A stretch of DNA of 47,297 nt from Lingula anatina (GCF_001039355.2 NW_019775968.1:12859-60155), one strand, 5' to 3'; positions 1 to 13,059 are shown, counted from the first letter of the stretch. Program-made: numbers and translations. Notes: generated by a model not told the origin, from the sequence alone.

Positions 1-1780
1 TTTTTTTAATTCATTAAATATAAACGGTTTTTTATCGTGCAATGGGTCTGGTATAGTTGTATTGGCCTATCAGTTGGAAACACGTGGCTCGTCTACAATT
101 GCAAATGGCGGAGGTGCCGTGGAAGTTATTGTCGTAAAATTAGCTGGAAACGTGCACGTGAGAAAATTATTCATTTAATTTAGTTTTCAAACGTCAGCTT
201 AATCTGATAAAATGCCAGACGAAAAAAATCATAGATAGAGCCTTATGGCCCACTGTAGAAGGATGCCAAAAAATACATCAACGACGAAGTTTATCGGCAG
301 ATAAACGTGTTTCCATTCTCGGCTGACTGAGGAAAGGTTTGAGAGAGCATTTAAAGAAGAGGCGGGCGAACCAATAGTGAGTAGGAAGAGTGCTGCAATC
401 AAGACGAACAATACCGATCATAAGTGGACAACTAATAACCCCTAATTAAGCCCGGGTTACGCACTGCTGTGTTGACTCCTTGCTGGGGAGCGGTAGCGGC
501 CTCCTACTGCTGTTAGTAATCACGCATTGTCTTCTAACTTGCGGCTTAGTTGACTCCTTGCTGGGAAGGGGTAGCGGCCTCATACTGCTGTGCGTAGTCA
601 CACATTGTCTTCTAATATGCGGCTACACGTAGGTTGCATTGTATTAATAGAGTAATGCCTATTCATAAGGAAGGGGGCGGATGGTAATCTGACGAATATT
701 AAATCAGTTATCGATTAAACGCGTACCAGTAGTCGTGTTTTTTAATAGCTACACGGTAGCTGCTATTCGGTGAGTCCTGTCCACCAGTGGCAGATAATTC
801 GGAATAAAGCGTATCACCAACTTTCCTCCAAACCATTTACCCAACACTTCTGTCATCTGGGAGCAGTATCATTGTTTAGTCGTTGACTGCCTGCTGTCCG
901 CTTGGGATATCTGAAACACCATCATTATTGTTGAAGACGGATCATTGTTCTTCTAATGCCACTCCTGCCTAAAAAACTGTGTTTGTTCAGATATCTACCA
1001 ACGGAAAACATAGAAACTTTTTGCTGTCAAGTCGCATGTCATGAAACGTTCTCTACGAGTAGGGGATGTAACATGACAGAGAGTCCCAAATAACAGAGAG
1101 TCCGCTTCACAATCATTTGTACAGGTGAGCCTCGCCCTAAATTTTGACCCACTTAGGTCAAATTAACTCTAACCATTATAATTATATGGAGGGCGGACTT
1201 TCTGTTACACGGACCTTCAGTTTTTCTGGGTGTGGTCCCATAGGTTGGCCTGACCCAAGCAATCTTTCCAATACCCTTGTTTGGTAATGACATTGATTTC
1301 TATGGAAATGTCCAGTAGGTTGGCAATTCTGCTGTCCGAAAACAATACCGCTTTATCAGCTGCATGGTCAAAATTGTAACCTTCTCACTTAAGATCCATA
1401 TTATTTATATATAGAAGGCGTTGGGATATTTCATTGATCACGCTCATTTTCACGGTGATCAGTTGCCTACTCGTTAAGTAAATGAAATCTACGTGTACTG
1501 TTGTAGCAATGTACAGAAATGGAGTAACACACGTCTTGGCAGGGTACATGCAGTAAATATGGTTATGTAAATTCAGGATGGAGCACCGTTCGGTAGATAA
1601 AGGTTTTACATGAAAGAAACCTGAACGAGGTTCTTTGAACAATTGATGCTATTTCTACAAATCGAACTAACGTGATTACTAATATCTATCCTTTTTTTCC
1701 CTTTATCATTTTGTCAGTTTAATAAACATATGCATTACAGTTTTAAAAATATACTGACCTAATTTTAAAAAAGTACTTTG
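1..1780. other. Intergenic, no gene recognised
   Basis: No open frame with family features, splice-framed exon or RNA gene was recognised here on either strand. The open frames are short and lack recognisable motifs. The only structure I can point to is a two-copy tandem repeat near 471-626. The R repeat family begins just after this stretch. Confidence 0.5.
471..626. repeat. Two-copy tandem repeat, period 78 bp
   Basis: GTTGACTCCTTGCTGGG at 471 recurs at 549. Each copy is followed by a GGTAGCGGCCTC.TACTGCTGT segment and a CATTGTCTTCTAA segment in the same order. The copies differ by scattered substitutions. No coding role is seen. Confidence 0.8.
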
Positions 1781-1783
1781 CAT

Positions 1784-1861
1784 TTAATACAGAATAACAT
1801 ACAGCTTGCCTTCACTGTCTGGGTCAGAGTTAGAGAGGTCGTAAACAAACACATTTTCCAT
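1784..1861 (-). other. R-unit micro-frame, 25 codons (MENVFVYDLSNSDPD)
   Basis: The R unit holds a 25-codon frame beginning MENVFVYDLSNSDPD and ending VILY-stop. Similar frames start at 6713 and 7747 on this strand, and a diverged one (MENVLVY...VILD-stop, also 25 aa) lies on the plus strand at 32460-32534. The units at 2.3 and 2.6 kb are frameshifted or lack the ATG. No signal peptide or known domain is visible. It may be chance conservation inside a repeat rather than a gene. Confidence 0.2.
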
Positions 1862-3129
1862 TAGGCTGACTGGTAATTTCATATTTTTCGAATGCGTTAT
1901 ACTGGTGTCAATTATCGTTTCTAGCGATAATTAAGTCTTTATCAATACATAGATGTTTGAAGGAAGTTTAAAAAAAATACCTCATTTACATATAAGATAA
2001 AGGGAAGTTTGCAAGAAAAATGATGTTTTCTGTCGAATTTACAGCACATTTGAAAAAATATGAAAAAAAGAAAGCTTTCAATTTGCAAAAAGCTTGCCAG
2101 TGACAGACTGTTTGAACGGCCTTTTTAAACAATCGATGTTACTGGTTTTTCAAAGAACCAAACTAATCAATATAACAAACACCTTATCCTTTCATTACCA
2201 TCATCATTTTGACACACTGTTTTTTATTAATGCTTCATGGGTTTGATAAAATGACGACCTAATTTTAAAGGTACTGTGTATATATTACAAAATAACAGAC
2301 AGCTTGCCTTCACTGCCTGGGTCAGAGTTAGAGAGGTGGTAAACAAACACATTTCCATTAGTCTTACTGATAGTTTCATATTTTCCTAACTATTATACTG
2401 GTATCAATTGCCATTTCAATTGGTAGGGCTTTAGCAATACACATTTGATCTATGGCTATCCAAAACGTATTAAAAATAATAAAGGCTCAGGAGACGTATT
2501 CTGTAATATTAGTTTTGGATAGCAATTTGATAATATGATGACAGAAAGAGTATTGTGTATCAAACACAGAATATCAGACAACTTGCCCCCACTGTCAGAA
2601 TCAATGTTAGAGAGGTTGTAAACAAATTAAATTTCAGTTAGTCTTACAGGATCTTTTATATTTTCCTAATACTGGTATCAATTACCATTTCAACTGGAAG
2701 GGCTATATCAGTGTGCAGTTTGTATAGGTAAATTGATCAATTTTGTCCAAATATACTAAAAATACATATGTATGTTAATCCCCGATATAAATTCAACACT
2801 CTTCATCTCACTCAGCAACATAAATACACACATGAGTTCAGATAAGGATATCTAGACCAACATTTTGTAGTTCAGGAGGAACTAAAATGTGCATAGTGAC
2901 TTATTGCTTAATATTCATTAGAGGATAGTGGTCGTAAGTCTTATCTTCATTTCTACACAATATTAAAGCAAAATATTTCTTCCAAAATTTTCGGTCACAT
3001 TCTTACCACCCTGAGTGTATGTTGTTATAAAGTATAAAGCTTCAGTGCTGGGTACAACATGAACTATTTTAATGTATGTTCTATATCACTAGTCAGCAAG
3101 ATGGATTTCCATCAGAATATCGGAGGATC

Positions 3130-4510
3130 GTGATAGAAAAGAGGGAACGGGTCTATAATGTCCTCGCAACGTGGTCAGATGTGCGATGATGTTAAAACTG
3201 CAGATTTACAGATACGCTCATGAAGCCAAATTCATAATTAGTGTTTTATCTGCTGGCCAAGGATAAATTCACTTAATCATAGCGTGCTCCATACCCTCTA
3301 CCATGGCCACAGCTTGGTATTTCACTAGAAATTCACTGAAATATTGCTGGTTGTATTTCATGACCCTATTCTCTTCACCATTATAAAATATTAATTGCAT
3401 CCCTATGCGCCAGCAAAATGTACATATACTGTATACTCATTTATGTCTCCTTGACCGAAAAAAGATCAATACGGTGTCAGAAAAAAGCATTAAAGTAACA
3501 AACACAATAATGATGTTCGAAATTTGGCCGATGCCGGCCGCTTTTATTGTGACTCCTTCTAATAAAATGAAATGAAGTAATTTTAGAAGCTAAAATTGAA
3601 TAATTGTGACAGTGCCAAATTACGTTACTTTTACGCCTGAAAAGACTTTATTTTATATATAATTCCCAAACAACATAGTGCAGACGTTTTAATTTGTGGG
3701 GTTGCAAAGAGGCCGAGAAGAAAACTCCAGACAACGACCGGACGAAGCACGTCGGTGGAATTTGAATTAAAGGACAATCCAAAAGGAGATTGAGTAAGAA
3801 ATGTATTTATTGTCGTTTAACGGGTCAACGATGACGTGTCTTAGGAGGAAGGTCATTAGGAGGTACAGGTGGCGCTGTATTCACAAAGCAGATCACCTGA
3901 GGAAGGGAAACGATCATTCGAAGTCGAGCTACGCTACTGTACAGACATTCCAGTTTATTCCAAATAAGTTTTTGTATAAAAACATTTGTAGCGTGATACA
4001 ATTATCAGATTCATATAAGTACGAACTGCACCGTAATTGGAATTAGGCTATGCGGGAAATGTAACTGGTGACGGAGCAAACGTTTGTATGTAATATTGTA
4101 TCGTCTGTACACAGGCAGAGGCACATCGACTCATTCCTATTTATAAATAAATGATTTGATGTTTGAGATGAAGTGGTTTTATTCGTTGAGAGTTATTAGA
4201 CGATAAATAATTTATATACGTTTGAGAGTAAGCGAATTAGAATATAAAGTATGATTATGCTGTACATAAAACATATGTTCATTTCTTACGGGAAGAAGAA
4301 AGAATTTCTTTTAAAAATATCTGAGATTGATGTATCAGTTCGATTGTTATAATCGACAGTAAAACAGTTTGGCCTTCTTGTTGTACAAATTTAAGTATTA
4401 ATTTTTTAAAATGTCTTATTATCCACATGTTGCCGCATTTACTTATTTCATTATATAATGAACAAATTGATATCAACAACAGATACGGATAATGGATCAT
4501 GTAATAATAC

Positions 4511-4577
<67 letters not shown>

Positions 4578-5370
4578 AATAATTTGAGAAATATAAAATA
4601 ATTATTGATTCAAAGGAAAACAGAGAATTAAGTGTGAACTATTTTTCTAAAATATTACTTTAATTGTATTTAGTAAGCTATATATATACAATTCAATGAA
4701 ATGTATTCCATTAAATATATCTCTATTTTTTTTTAATTTTGCTTTCTTAATATAAAGGACCAAGAATGATAAAAATGTTTTATATCACATTTCACTTCAT
4801 TAAAGGACTGTGAAGCTTAACCAAAATAAGTAAACGGAATGCAAGGTTGCATCAAGGAAAATACAAATACCCAAATGCAACATCAGCTGCAAAGGAGTTA
4901 AAATCAAACAAGTATACCAATTTAAGTACGTCGGTTTCATGTTGAGACCAGATGCAAAATGTAACAGAGAAATTCAAAACGTATAGCAATGGCAAAAGAC
5001 GCTTTCAATAAGATGAGTCCAGTGCGGTGCCGTTGAATTGTTTTTGACATTTTATAGGTGTCATTTCAAATTTTAGTATTTGTGATTGTGATATTCCTAA
5101 AGATTAAAACAGTATCTTGATTAGCATCATAATGAATAAAATTACAATATGTGTATTTGTGTTATTCCGTCTTCACATTATGCAGCAATCCAACTTAAGG
5201 CTTCAATTTAGCAGGTGGGTACAATCGTCATTGCAAATGGCGATTGATCGCTGTGCTTGCGTGCGGTCGCAATTTGTGGTATTTTCGAGTTATGGAGCCC
5301 TGCCGTAACTCGAAAGAAGCGCGCATTTCGACCGAGCGCAAGCGTCTGGATTTCATAACTCGCCATACTC
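3130..5370. other. Spacer inside the R array, no gene recognised
   Basis: I found no coding signal here. An 81-codon frame at 3801-4046 has no motif or splice context. The stretch holds a long TA microsatellite (about 4515-4575) and AT-rich filler. Confidence 0.45.
4515..4575. repeat. (TA)n microsatellite
   Basis: About 60 bp of uninterrupted TA dinucleotides. Confidence 0.95.
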
Positions 5371-5730
5371 TCCAAAGCGTTATACTGATATACTTTACCA
5401 GTGTTAGAGAGGTCGTAAACAAACAAATATTTCATTAGTCACACTGGAAGTTTCATACTTTCCAAAGCATTATACTGATATACATTACCAGTGTTAGAGA
5501 GGCCGTAAACAAATACATATTTCATTAGTCACACTGGAAGTTTCATACTTTCCAAAGCATTATACTGATAAACATTATCAGTGTTAGAGAGGCCGTAAAC
5601 AAACACATATTTCATTAGTCACACTGGAAGTTTCATACTTTCCAAAGCATTATACTGATAAACATTATCAGTGTTAGAGAGGCCGTAAACAAACACATAT
5701 TCAATTAATCCTACTGGTATTTTATGTTTT
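5371..5730. repeat. Tandem repeat, 4 x 90 bp
   Basis: GTGTTAGAGAGG.CGTAAAC occurs at 5401, 5491, 5581 and 5671, exactly 90 bp apart, each followed by CATTAGTCACACTGGAAG and TTTCATACTTTCCAAAG (the last copy diverges after the first motif). This is a local amplification of part of one R unit. The copies are nearly identical, so the amplification is younger than the R array. Confidence 0.95.
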
Positions 5731-8213
5731 CCTAAGCGTTATGTTAGTATCCATTACCATTTCAAGCAGTTGAGCTGTTTTAATGTACAGTTGAAATAAG
5801 TGAACTGATCTATGGTTCTCCGTAAATTACATTCGAAGTTTTAGGATGAGTTTTATGTCTGTTAATGTTGGGCATTAACCCACCACTCCTCTCCTTACTC
5901 GGCACCTGACACTCGAGGGGGGAGAGATTTGAAATGGCATTTCGACCAACAGGAACGTTAAATGTGCTTAGTTTATTATTCTTTTACTTCGTCAGAGGAT
6001 TATGACCGTGGGTTTAAACATTTTGCAATTTACACACAGTACTGGAGCAATATGCACATCCCAAAGCTTTCGGTCACACCCTGACCTTCCTCATTGAATA
6101 TTATTACGAGATTTATAGCTTCAGCATTGTGTAGACATTGAAAGTTTTAAAATATGATCGATATTAATAATCAGCATGTGTATGGGGTTTCATAAGAAGA
6201 TTAAAGGACCGTAAAACGGAATCAAAGTCAACTTATATAAAATCTACACTAAGGGAAATATAATATTTGCATCAGATAAGGAACACGTGCGGCAAATTTT
6301 CCGCAAATCGAACAGTTTGCAATGAAGTTTGCAGGTTTATCTAACAAAATAACAGTTGCAGGTTTATTAGTTCTCTGTGGGAATTTTGACGTTTACTTGG
6401 TATTTGCAAGAAGTTTACAAAAACTTTGAATTTATCTAACAGTCTGTGATAAATTAACGAAAAGCTTAGACATTGTCTAACAATTTTTGAGAAGTTCGCA
6501 AAAACCTAGGCATTAATTTTGCAGGTTGTGAAGAAAATGCAAGAAACCTATAAGTTTACTTACAGTTTGCGAATAGTTGGAAAGCAACATTGAAGTTTTG
6601 ACAATATGATACTAATTCAAAGAGTACTGCACATCAAATACAGTATAACAGTACAGCCTGCCTTCACTGTCTGGGTCAGAGTTAGAGAGGTCGTAAACAA
6701 ACACATTTTCCATTAGTCTTACTGATGAGTTTTATATTTTCCTTACTATTATACTGGTATCCATTACCATTTGAAGCAGTAGGCTGTATCAGTGTACAGT
6801 TGAAATAAACAAACTTAAAAAATTACATAGATAGGCTAAAGATGCGTCTCTGTTTGTTAACTTTGGAGGTTAATCCACCACTTCTCATCTTACTCAGCAC
6901 CTGATACTTGCCGGGGGGGGGAGGGGAGAGAGAGAGAAGGAGATCTGAAAATGGCATTTCGACCAAAAACCTTGCGCCGGCAGAGACGTAAAATATGCTT
7001 TGTTTATTATTCTTCTGACTTCATCAGAGGGTTATAACCATGGGTTTGAATGTTTAGCCAACTGTGCGCAGTACTGGACCAATATGTACCTCACAAAGCT
7101 TTCGGTCACACCCTGGCCTTCCTCATTGAATGTGATTACGACATACATAACTTCAGCACTGCGTAGAAATTGAAAGTTTTAAAATACGATCGATATCAAT
7201 AAGCAACATGCGTATAAAGTTTCATCAGAATATGGCAGAACCATGGAACTAAAGCAAATTCAACTAATATTACAGCTACCCTTAGAAAAAGCCAAACTTT
7301 GAAGCAAACAAGCAACAAATCTAAAGCAAAAGTGCCACAAACCGAACAGTTTGCCTTGAAATTTGCTGTTTTTTTTTTTTTTTTTTTTTTGTTTTTTTTT
7401 CTAAAAAGATAATAATTGCAGCATTTTTAGTACTTTGTGGGAAGTTTGAGGTTTATTTGATATCTGCAACAAGTTTACAAAAACTTTGTAGATAACAGTT
7501 TGTGAAAAGTTCAAGAAAAGCTTAGACACTGTTTAACAATTTGGGCATTATTCTTACAGGTTGTGAAGAAAATACAAGAAACATATAAGTTTACTTTCAG
7601 TTTGCGAATAGTATGAAAGAAAAATTGAAGTTTTGATAACATGATGATACTTGAAAGAGCAGGGTGCCTCAAATACAGTATAACAGACAGCTGGTCTTCT
7701 CTGTCTGGGTCAGAGTTAGAGAGGTCGTAAACAAACACATTTTCCATTAGTCTTACTGTAGTTTCATATTTTCCTAACTGTTATACTGGTATCCATTAAA
7801 ATTTGAAGCGGTAGGCTGTATCAATGTACAGTTAAAATAAATAAACTTATCTATGATTCTCCAAAAATTAAATGGAAAGGCTAAAGATGCGTCTCTGTAT
7901 TTTAATTTTGGAGGTTAATCCACCACTTCTCACCTTACGCAGCACGTGACACTTCCGGGGGGTGGGGGGGGGGAAGAGAGAGACAGATCTGAAAATGGCA
8001 TTTCGACCAACAACCTTGCGCCGGCAGAGACGTAAAATATGCTTTCTTTATTATTCTTCTGACTTCACTGTGCGCAGTACTGGACCAATGTGTACCTCAC
8101 AAAGCTTTCGGTCACACCCTGGCCTTCCTCATTGAATGTGATTATCAAATATATAGCTTCAGCATTGCGCAGAAATTGAAAGTTTTAAAATATGATCAAT
8201 ATCAATAAACAAC

Positions 8214-8901
8214 TGTCCTGAGTACCAGGGCAATGTAAAGCTAGCTTGCTCACTATACCTTTTCATGTGTTGGCTTTACAGTACCACTGAAGAATAGTGC
8301 TCTGCAGTGAATCTGCAGTTGAATGTAATTAGTCCAAATTGAGTGAAAAATGAGACGAAAAACAGGTTTAATTTTGCTTTATTTATTTTTATTTACTGTA
8401 TTTAAGATTTTAATTGAAAAATAAGTAATACATTAAAAAGGATATTTCATATGTTTTTGTATTTTATTGCCTATCAAAAAAAAAAAACATTTATTCCTGA
8501 AGATATAAACACAATAGACGTGATTGCCGTGTGCCAAGTTTGACAGCTGTAGCCGATACCACTATAAGGAGTGGACAATGGTTATAACAATAAATCGGTT
8601 TTTAAAGCAGTGCTTGTGGTGTGGCACTGATTTCAGATTGCGAGGTATTCTTAGTTCTAAATTCAAACACTTTGCTTCTTTGTTCTTTGTCTCGATTGTA
8701 TCGTCTGCACGAGACGACGTCAGCTCAAGGCGGGAAAGGCAGCTGAAGGCGGGACAGAGCTGTGACGTATGAGAAATGTGACTTCCAGATATGGAAGCGC
8801 CCCAGGCAAAATTTTGCTGAACAAAATACCGTCCGATAGTGTCAGTATTGGTGATCTGAGTTACATATGGAATCAAGATCGAGCTGGTAATACCGAGGGT
8901 T
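8214..8901. mobile_element. Non-autonomous DNA transposon, probably hAT-like, 688 bp
   Basis: The last R unit is interrupted after CAATAAACAAC and resumes at 8902. The insert is flanked by TAAACAAC at 8206-8213 and 8902-8909, an 8-bp direct repeat that matches hAT-type duplication. The uninterrupted unit near 7195 reads CAATAAGCAACATGCG and serves as an empty site. The ends are only loosely inverted (CCTGAGTA.CCAG versus CCTCGGTATTACCAG), so the element is old. No transposase frame was recognised. Confidence 0.6.
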
Positions 8902-9149
8902 TAAACAACATGTGGTATAGAGTTTCATCAGAATAATAAATGACAGTGGATCATAATCAAAATAAATAAGTACATGTATAATATCTAACCTAGAGAAAAT
9001 ACAAAGTTTGCATCAGACAAGCAACACATTTCTATCAGAATATTAGCGGGTCGTGATACAGAAAAGCAGGGGTGGATTAGAATCAGTGTCCCTGCAACTT
9101 GGAGGCGTAAAAGACCATGTGGTAAAGGGGGAACCAATAAACAGAATTA

Positions 9150-9298
9150 TTCAAATGGGAACTACTGTCATTGGTTGGTTGTGTCAAGTACCGGTTTATG
9201 ATGATGGACGGCTTGACACGTACTGGTAGTCTATTTAGTGAAACAGACTTGTTCGAGAAGTCTCATTATCCAAGCTGACTTCAGTTAGTGAAAACGAG
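9150..9298 (+). promoter_or_regulatory. Promoter and non-coding first exon of EGF gene A
   Basis: A conserved block contains an inverted CCAAT (ATTGGTTGG), GGCTTGACACGTACTGG and GAAGTCTCATTATCC, and ends AAAACGAG|GTAAGT with the donor at 9299. The same block in the same order occurs in reverse complement at about 32050-32170 and 37604-37740, ahead of genes C and D. Conservation across three diverged copies, together with the perfect donor, argues for a real 5' UTR exon and proximal promoter. The transcription start is not defined and no clear TATA box was seen. Confidence 0.55.
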
Positions 9299-9942
9299 GT
9301 AAGTTTTGTCTTGTCGAAAAAATTATTTTATCAGTGCTACTCTCACTTTTAATTTATGGTGGAATTGGCGTTTTATACAATGTACCTAAGTGTGAGACAT
9401 TGGGGTCATACTTATTATGTTTTCTATGCAACCATTTATAGGTACTTGAGTACGTGATAAAGTAGTTATTTTCACATTTTGATTGGGAAAAGGCAGCAAT
9501 GGAAAATGAAACACAGGCGAATGGAACATACTAGATTAAATAAAACAATACAAATATCACTTCGGTCACTTGATTTAAAATTTAACAATATCAAATTAAC
9601 CAGGACAATAACAGCAATCATTGATTATTTCATTTGTTCAGCTAAATTTTCAGCATAGAGCTTGATCCTTAATTTGCTTTTCTTTCTTATATTTATATAT
9701 ATTTCATAAGTTAAGGTGAATTGCCAAGTAAGTTAAGTTTATAAAATAATTATAAAGTTGAAAAGAAAAAGGAGAGCGAGAGTTTAGATTTAAGTATTAG
9801 AACATCCATGTGTGAGAGACGAGACTCAAGCTACTGGATGAACATACCAACATCTTGGTCACCTTTATCAAACATTTCTCACGGCTGAAATCCTGTTTTA
9901 TTTTAGCATAAAAGTACAGATCACTAAATCTGCTAAGGAGCG

Positions 9943-12789
9943 ATGATTTTATTGATCTTCTCCAGCCTTGTTGTGGGGTTGATGGCGATTGGCAATTACA
10001 GTTATGTTCCCGATGAAACGTACTGTAAGTCATGTTGAGAGTACTTTTACCTCATTTTTTCTTTAGGGGCTGGAAATGAGATTGACAAGTTGTAGAGCAT
10101 CAAGTAAACTTATTAATATGTGTCCGATGTGGATAATAATTTTGAAATAATATACACAAATACCTGTGTAATTTAAGCACAAATCATGGGTTGTGTTATC
10201 ATAAAAATAATAACAAATCAAGGATTAATTATCAATCCAAGATACATTTCAGTAATTTGAGCTATGCAAACTGATAGAGAATGCCCAGCACGTTATTACC
10301 TGTGCATTTATTTTCAGTCGGGTGCTGGCCCAGCCCCTGCGCAAATAATGCGACATGCATAGAGGGTGAAGATGCAAATCCACTTGTCTATTACAAGTGC
10401 AATTGTACCGAAGGTTATTACGGATACAAGTGCACCATCGGTAAGTCGTTCAGGACTGTTGAAGTCCGCATATCTGAAAACTGCTTTTGGACTGGCATTA
10501 TACCAACTTATAGTTCTACATTGTTTTGCAGAAAAAACAAAAATTCAGGACAAAAAATTACGATCAAAATAAGGAAATTATTTGACCATCTTTTTTATCT
10601 AAAGCAAACCGGTAAGCAGTCTTTTTGGCAGACAAAGAAAATCCCAATATGCACCTCTGTATGCAAATAGACACCACAGTGATGAATATACACGCACTGT
10701 ATATAGTTGGGTGTGCATGATTGTTTATACTCTTTTAAAAATTTCGCGGCCATTTTGGGTAATGAAAAGTGCTCAATGTCCCAGAAGTAAGTAAAATCTA
10801 AGTTGACTTTTCTGACCTAAAAGACTATATTTTTTTCAAATAATTACAAAAATAACATAGTATTGTTCATCTTTTGGACCCATGGGAGTGACAACTTGAA
10901 GGGCTTACGCCCTCACCTAATGTCAAGCAACAGGTTATTGGCTAACAAAAGATCAAAATAAAAAGAAAAATCACACATGCTTTTAGTTAGACTAATTAAA
11001 CGAGAAATATGATAATTTCACTGTAATTCTTCTTATTATTATCATTAGCAAATTTGCAACCCGAGGGTTGGATGAATACATTCTTTGCATCATAGTTGAA
11101 TAAAACCATCAGTAAATAAGAATAAAAGAATATGAAAATAATTGTTTTGGCGGCCATTTTGTTTTTTCAATAACAGAAATGAATTAGTGTATACTTAGCT
11201 ATCTTATTGTGTTCTTCCGACAAAAAGTACATTTACACGAGCCACAAATAAAGTATATCCGTCTAATTCTGGTTGTTTTTCTATTTTCCCTCAAACATTG
11301 ACGGCCATATTGAAAATATGCAATTAACAACTCAGTTAATTTTACTTTTCTAACCCAAAAGCATACATTTCGGTATTAAAAGTTTACTGGAAAGAACATT
11401 GCCGAGTTTGGCTATTGGATTTTTTGGAGTGGGTGGATTTTCGTCATGTTGTATTGTGCAATACCACTACTGACGTCATCAGTGAGTGTCTTAAATTTAT
11501 TCATGCTATTATAATTAACGTTGGTAGTGCTCGTTTTTGTGAAATTTGGTTAAGCATAAAAGTGATGAGTCAGCAAACATGTATATAATAAATCTGTTCG
11601 TTATATTTCCACAAATATATGTCTGGTTATCATTCAAGAAATGATTCTCTGCAACAGAAAGCATTATTTACTGCATCTGTATGCGCCAGCACAAACAGGC
11701 GAAAATGTACATTAACTGTAAATATAGATTTGTAGGAAGCAGGTGACAGTAGGTAACAGTACAAAACACTAAGCTATAATATGATATATCAACTTCATGG
11801 TATGGAATTGTATTTATTAACTTTCTTTTGAGAAACAAAAGTTAGATAAGATAATAAAAGTGGTGAAATTGACTGGATGAGGTGCAGTTTAGAGAAACAT
11901 TCTTTTATCATAAACATGACCAGTGCAAAGAAAGTGCCGTCCCTTTCACATTTTATAAGCTTAGTCAAGTTCTCTTTGTATAGCAACAAATATTAATCAA
12001 AGGGTCTGTTTTTCCTACCATTCGATGTGGCTTACTTACCTCGAACATACAGGTGGGAACTCTATCGTCTGTTGGGTTGCAGATTATTTTTTCACTAGGT
12101 ATTCACAGTCATGTCTCTGATTTACCATGTGTAATTGTGTGTATATCGGTTTATGCTAGCGCATGAAATACAATAAATATTATATTCTGTTATTCCCAGC
12201 TGATGTTCTGCATTTAGTATCAGATAAAGTTCTAGCATTGTGGCCGTTGGCCGTTTGAAATAAATATATTATCTGATATCATTTTTTTTAATCAATATCA
12301 TAACTAACATATTTGATGTGATTACCCCTGTAAGCCAGCCATGTGATAACTCCGGTTCAAGTATGAGTAAGAAGTCTGCCTGACGCCAATTTACACCTTT
12401 TTTTACTTCTTTACAGTTGAATGTGGGAAAAATGCCGTGTGCTTTAATGCTACTAGTGGTTTACCCGTGATTGAGAGAAATGATGTATGCGATGAAGATA
12501 TTGGTCTTCACTGCAAATGCATAGATGGATTCGTAGGCGACGGGTTTACATGCACCAGTAAGTTTCATGAAGGCCTCAGGTTGCTGAAAATTCAGACGTC
12601 TGGTATAAAAATCAGGGAAGATCATATATATATATACAGCTTTCAAGTATTTTATCCACGGATCTGATAGTCCGCAGATCATCTTTGGTTGTGCATGCAG
12701 CCATAGATATCAAGGAAATGGGTTCCATGAGGGTGACCTACTCTTTACAATGTGAACTTCTATTTACAGTGTACCCATCGAACCCCTTA

Positions 12790-12820
<31 letters not shown>

Positions 12821-12943
12821 TTACGTGGAAAGCATACTCAAGACGTGTGTTTTTATGTACTGGGTGCACTAAAAAGAGCTCGATTTAAAAGTGTGGACAT
12901 AAAACATACTGCATTTTTATTTATTACAGATAAGACGAAATGA
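9943..12943 (+). CDS. Secreted peptide with two EGF-like domains (EGF gene A)
   Basis: Four coding exons are inferred: 9943-10024, 10318-10440, 12417-12557 and 12930-12943 (119 aa). All junctions are GT/AG and all introns are phase 1, so each EGF exon is a symmetric cassette. Residues 1-18 (MILLIFSSLVVGLMAIGN) form a signal peptide. Exon 2 encodes EGF1 with six cysteines (C-x4-C-x5-C...C-x-C-x8-C) and the typical GYYGYKC end. Exon 3 encodes EGF2 with six cysteines and the GFVGDGFTC end. Exon 4 adds NKTK-stop. Several N-x-S/T sites are present. There is no transmembrane segment, so the product should be secreted. The coding acceptor is at 9905, giving a 37-nt leader before the ATG. The specific role (signalling peptide, matrix or defence) cannot be read from sequence. 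EGF identity is firm; the exact gene model is moderately sure. Confidence 0.75.
10441..12416. other. Second coding intron of gene A; mostly unannotated
   Basis: About 2 kb between the two EGF exons. Roughly 1.5 kb of it (about 10680-12235) is absent from the paralogous intron of gene B, where sequence resumes at a shared TGTGGCCGTT. I recognised no coding sequence or clear transposon termini. Confidence 0.5.
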
Positions 12944-13059
12944 AGTTCTCCAAAAGGAAATTATCAAAGAAGAGCACAGATGGAAGCACAATTAATTTCG
13001 TTGGACATGAATTTTAAAATATCTGAGATTGGTGTGTCAATTCAATCATTATAATTGAA

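Larger units (their letters stand above)
1784..9100. repeat. Array of diverged R-family repeat units
   Basis: The same block recurs near 1790, 2280, 2575, 5400, 6650 and 7670. Its landmarks run in order: CAGCTTGCCTTCACTG, GTTAGAGAGGTCGTAAACAAAC, CATTAGTCTTACTG, TTATACTGGTATC, a purine/G-rich run (best in the last two units), TTTCGGTCACACCCTGGCC, and CAATAA.CAAC..G. Better-preserved units are about 0.5-0.6 kb with spacers that are also partly related, giving a period near 1 kb for the last three. Diverged copies also lie 3' of EGF genes A and B (13.47-13.76 and 22.1-22.37 kb) and inverted upstream of C and D (32.3-32.53 and 37.84-38.07 kb). I infer that R travels with the duplicated EGF-gene unit. 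Confidence 0.75.

Noticed and set aside
3700-4045. Segment with CACCTGAGGAAGGGAAAC, reminiscent of Penelope 3' regions
   Set aside because: No RT or endonuclease frame nearby and no terminal structure. Similarity is too short to support a call.
12437-12667. Single-frame reading of the second EGF exon running into the intron
   Set aside because: The exon has a good donor at 12558, and the continuation encodes a TA-repeat-derived stretch. The spliced model is preferred.
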